Shown here: one piece after another, positions 13,549-13,565 of the stretch
Position numbering within the stretch: the first letter of the stretch is position 1
Layout: each line of letters starts with the position of its first letter
From: Bacillota bacterium
Lineage (GTDB): Bacteria; Bacillota; Clostridia; Oscillospirales; Acutalibacteraceae
Reading direction: 5' to 3'
Assembly (NCBI GenBank): GCA_023412845.1
Contig: JAEZRH010000158.1
Span: 1-13,565 of the forward strand
Length of the DNA stretch: 13,565 nt
The notes under the pieces: model-generated
What the model was told of the DNA's origin: nothing
What the model saw: the letters and a program-made list of their open reading frames with translations, nothing else
Databases searched by the model: none
Program-made: the position numbers and the translations under genes

Positions 13549-13565
13549 TCCGCGTCCTTCTTCCC

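Overview
The window reads as chromosomal DNA from a GC-rich, low-oxygen Firmicute, most likely a clostridium of the Oscillospirales type. This is inferred from strong GGAGG-type ribosome binding sites, sigma-A promoters of the TTGACA/TATAAT type, many intrinsic terminators, a perfect WalR-type box in front of a secreted wall hydrolase, a glucan/choline-binding-like wall repeat, and Fe-dependent alcohol dehydrogenase and SPASM-type radical SAM genes. Genes are GC-rich while regulatory gaps are AT-rich. No tRNA, rRNA, CRISPR array, transposase or phage gene was seen.

Layout. (1) Positions 1-2085: two promoters and a structured leader drive rpsB-tsf (ribosomal protein S2 and EF-Ts), closed by a strong terminator. 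(2) 2115-3106: a DUF3788 gene overlapping a YgjP/SprT-like zinc metallopeptidase gene by 4 nt. (3) 3189-4622, minus strand: a radical SAM/SPASM-like enzyme of unknown substrate. (4) 4623-5138: a 516-nt divergent control region with a leftward promoter, a row of hairpins including a leftward terminator, a near-consensus rightward promoter, and a roughly 200-nt highly structured leader. (5) 5139-7971: murE-murF, the ligases that add the third residue and the D-Ala-D-Ala to the peptidoglycan stem peptide; this MurE has several family motifs altered. (6) 8142-9077: an exported NlpC/P60-like wall hydrolase behind WalR-like hexamers, ended by a 52-bp perfect palindrome. (7) 9130-9428: an AT-rich regulatory gap with two long inverted repeats and a terminator hairpin upstream of the next gene. 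(8) 9429-13548: an ABC-type substrate-binding lipoprotein, a class III PLP aminotransferase and an iron-type alcohol dehydrogenase.

How the genes fit together. The middle block is cell-wall related: two precursor ligases followed by a hydrolase that appears to answer to the wall-homeostasis regulator WalR. The last block looks like uptake and conversion of an omega-amino compound: binding protein, then transamination to an aldehyde, then reduction to an alcohol. Taurine to sulfoacetaldehyde to isethionate is one precedent for such an aminotransferase/Fe-ADH pair, but the sequence alone does not fix the substrate.

Most genes are recognisable housekeeping or metabolic families. The least explained elements are non-coding: the murE leader with competing helices, the hairpin row beside it, and the operator/terminator region before the binding-protein gene. 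I found no convincing evidence for a wholly new multi-gene system.
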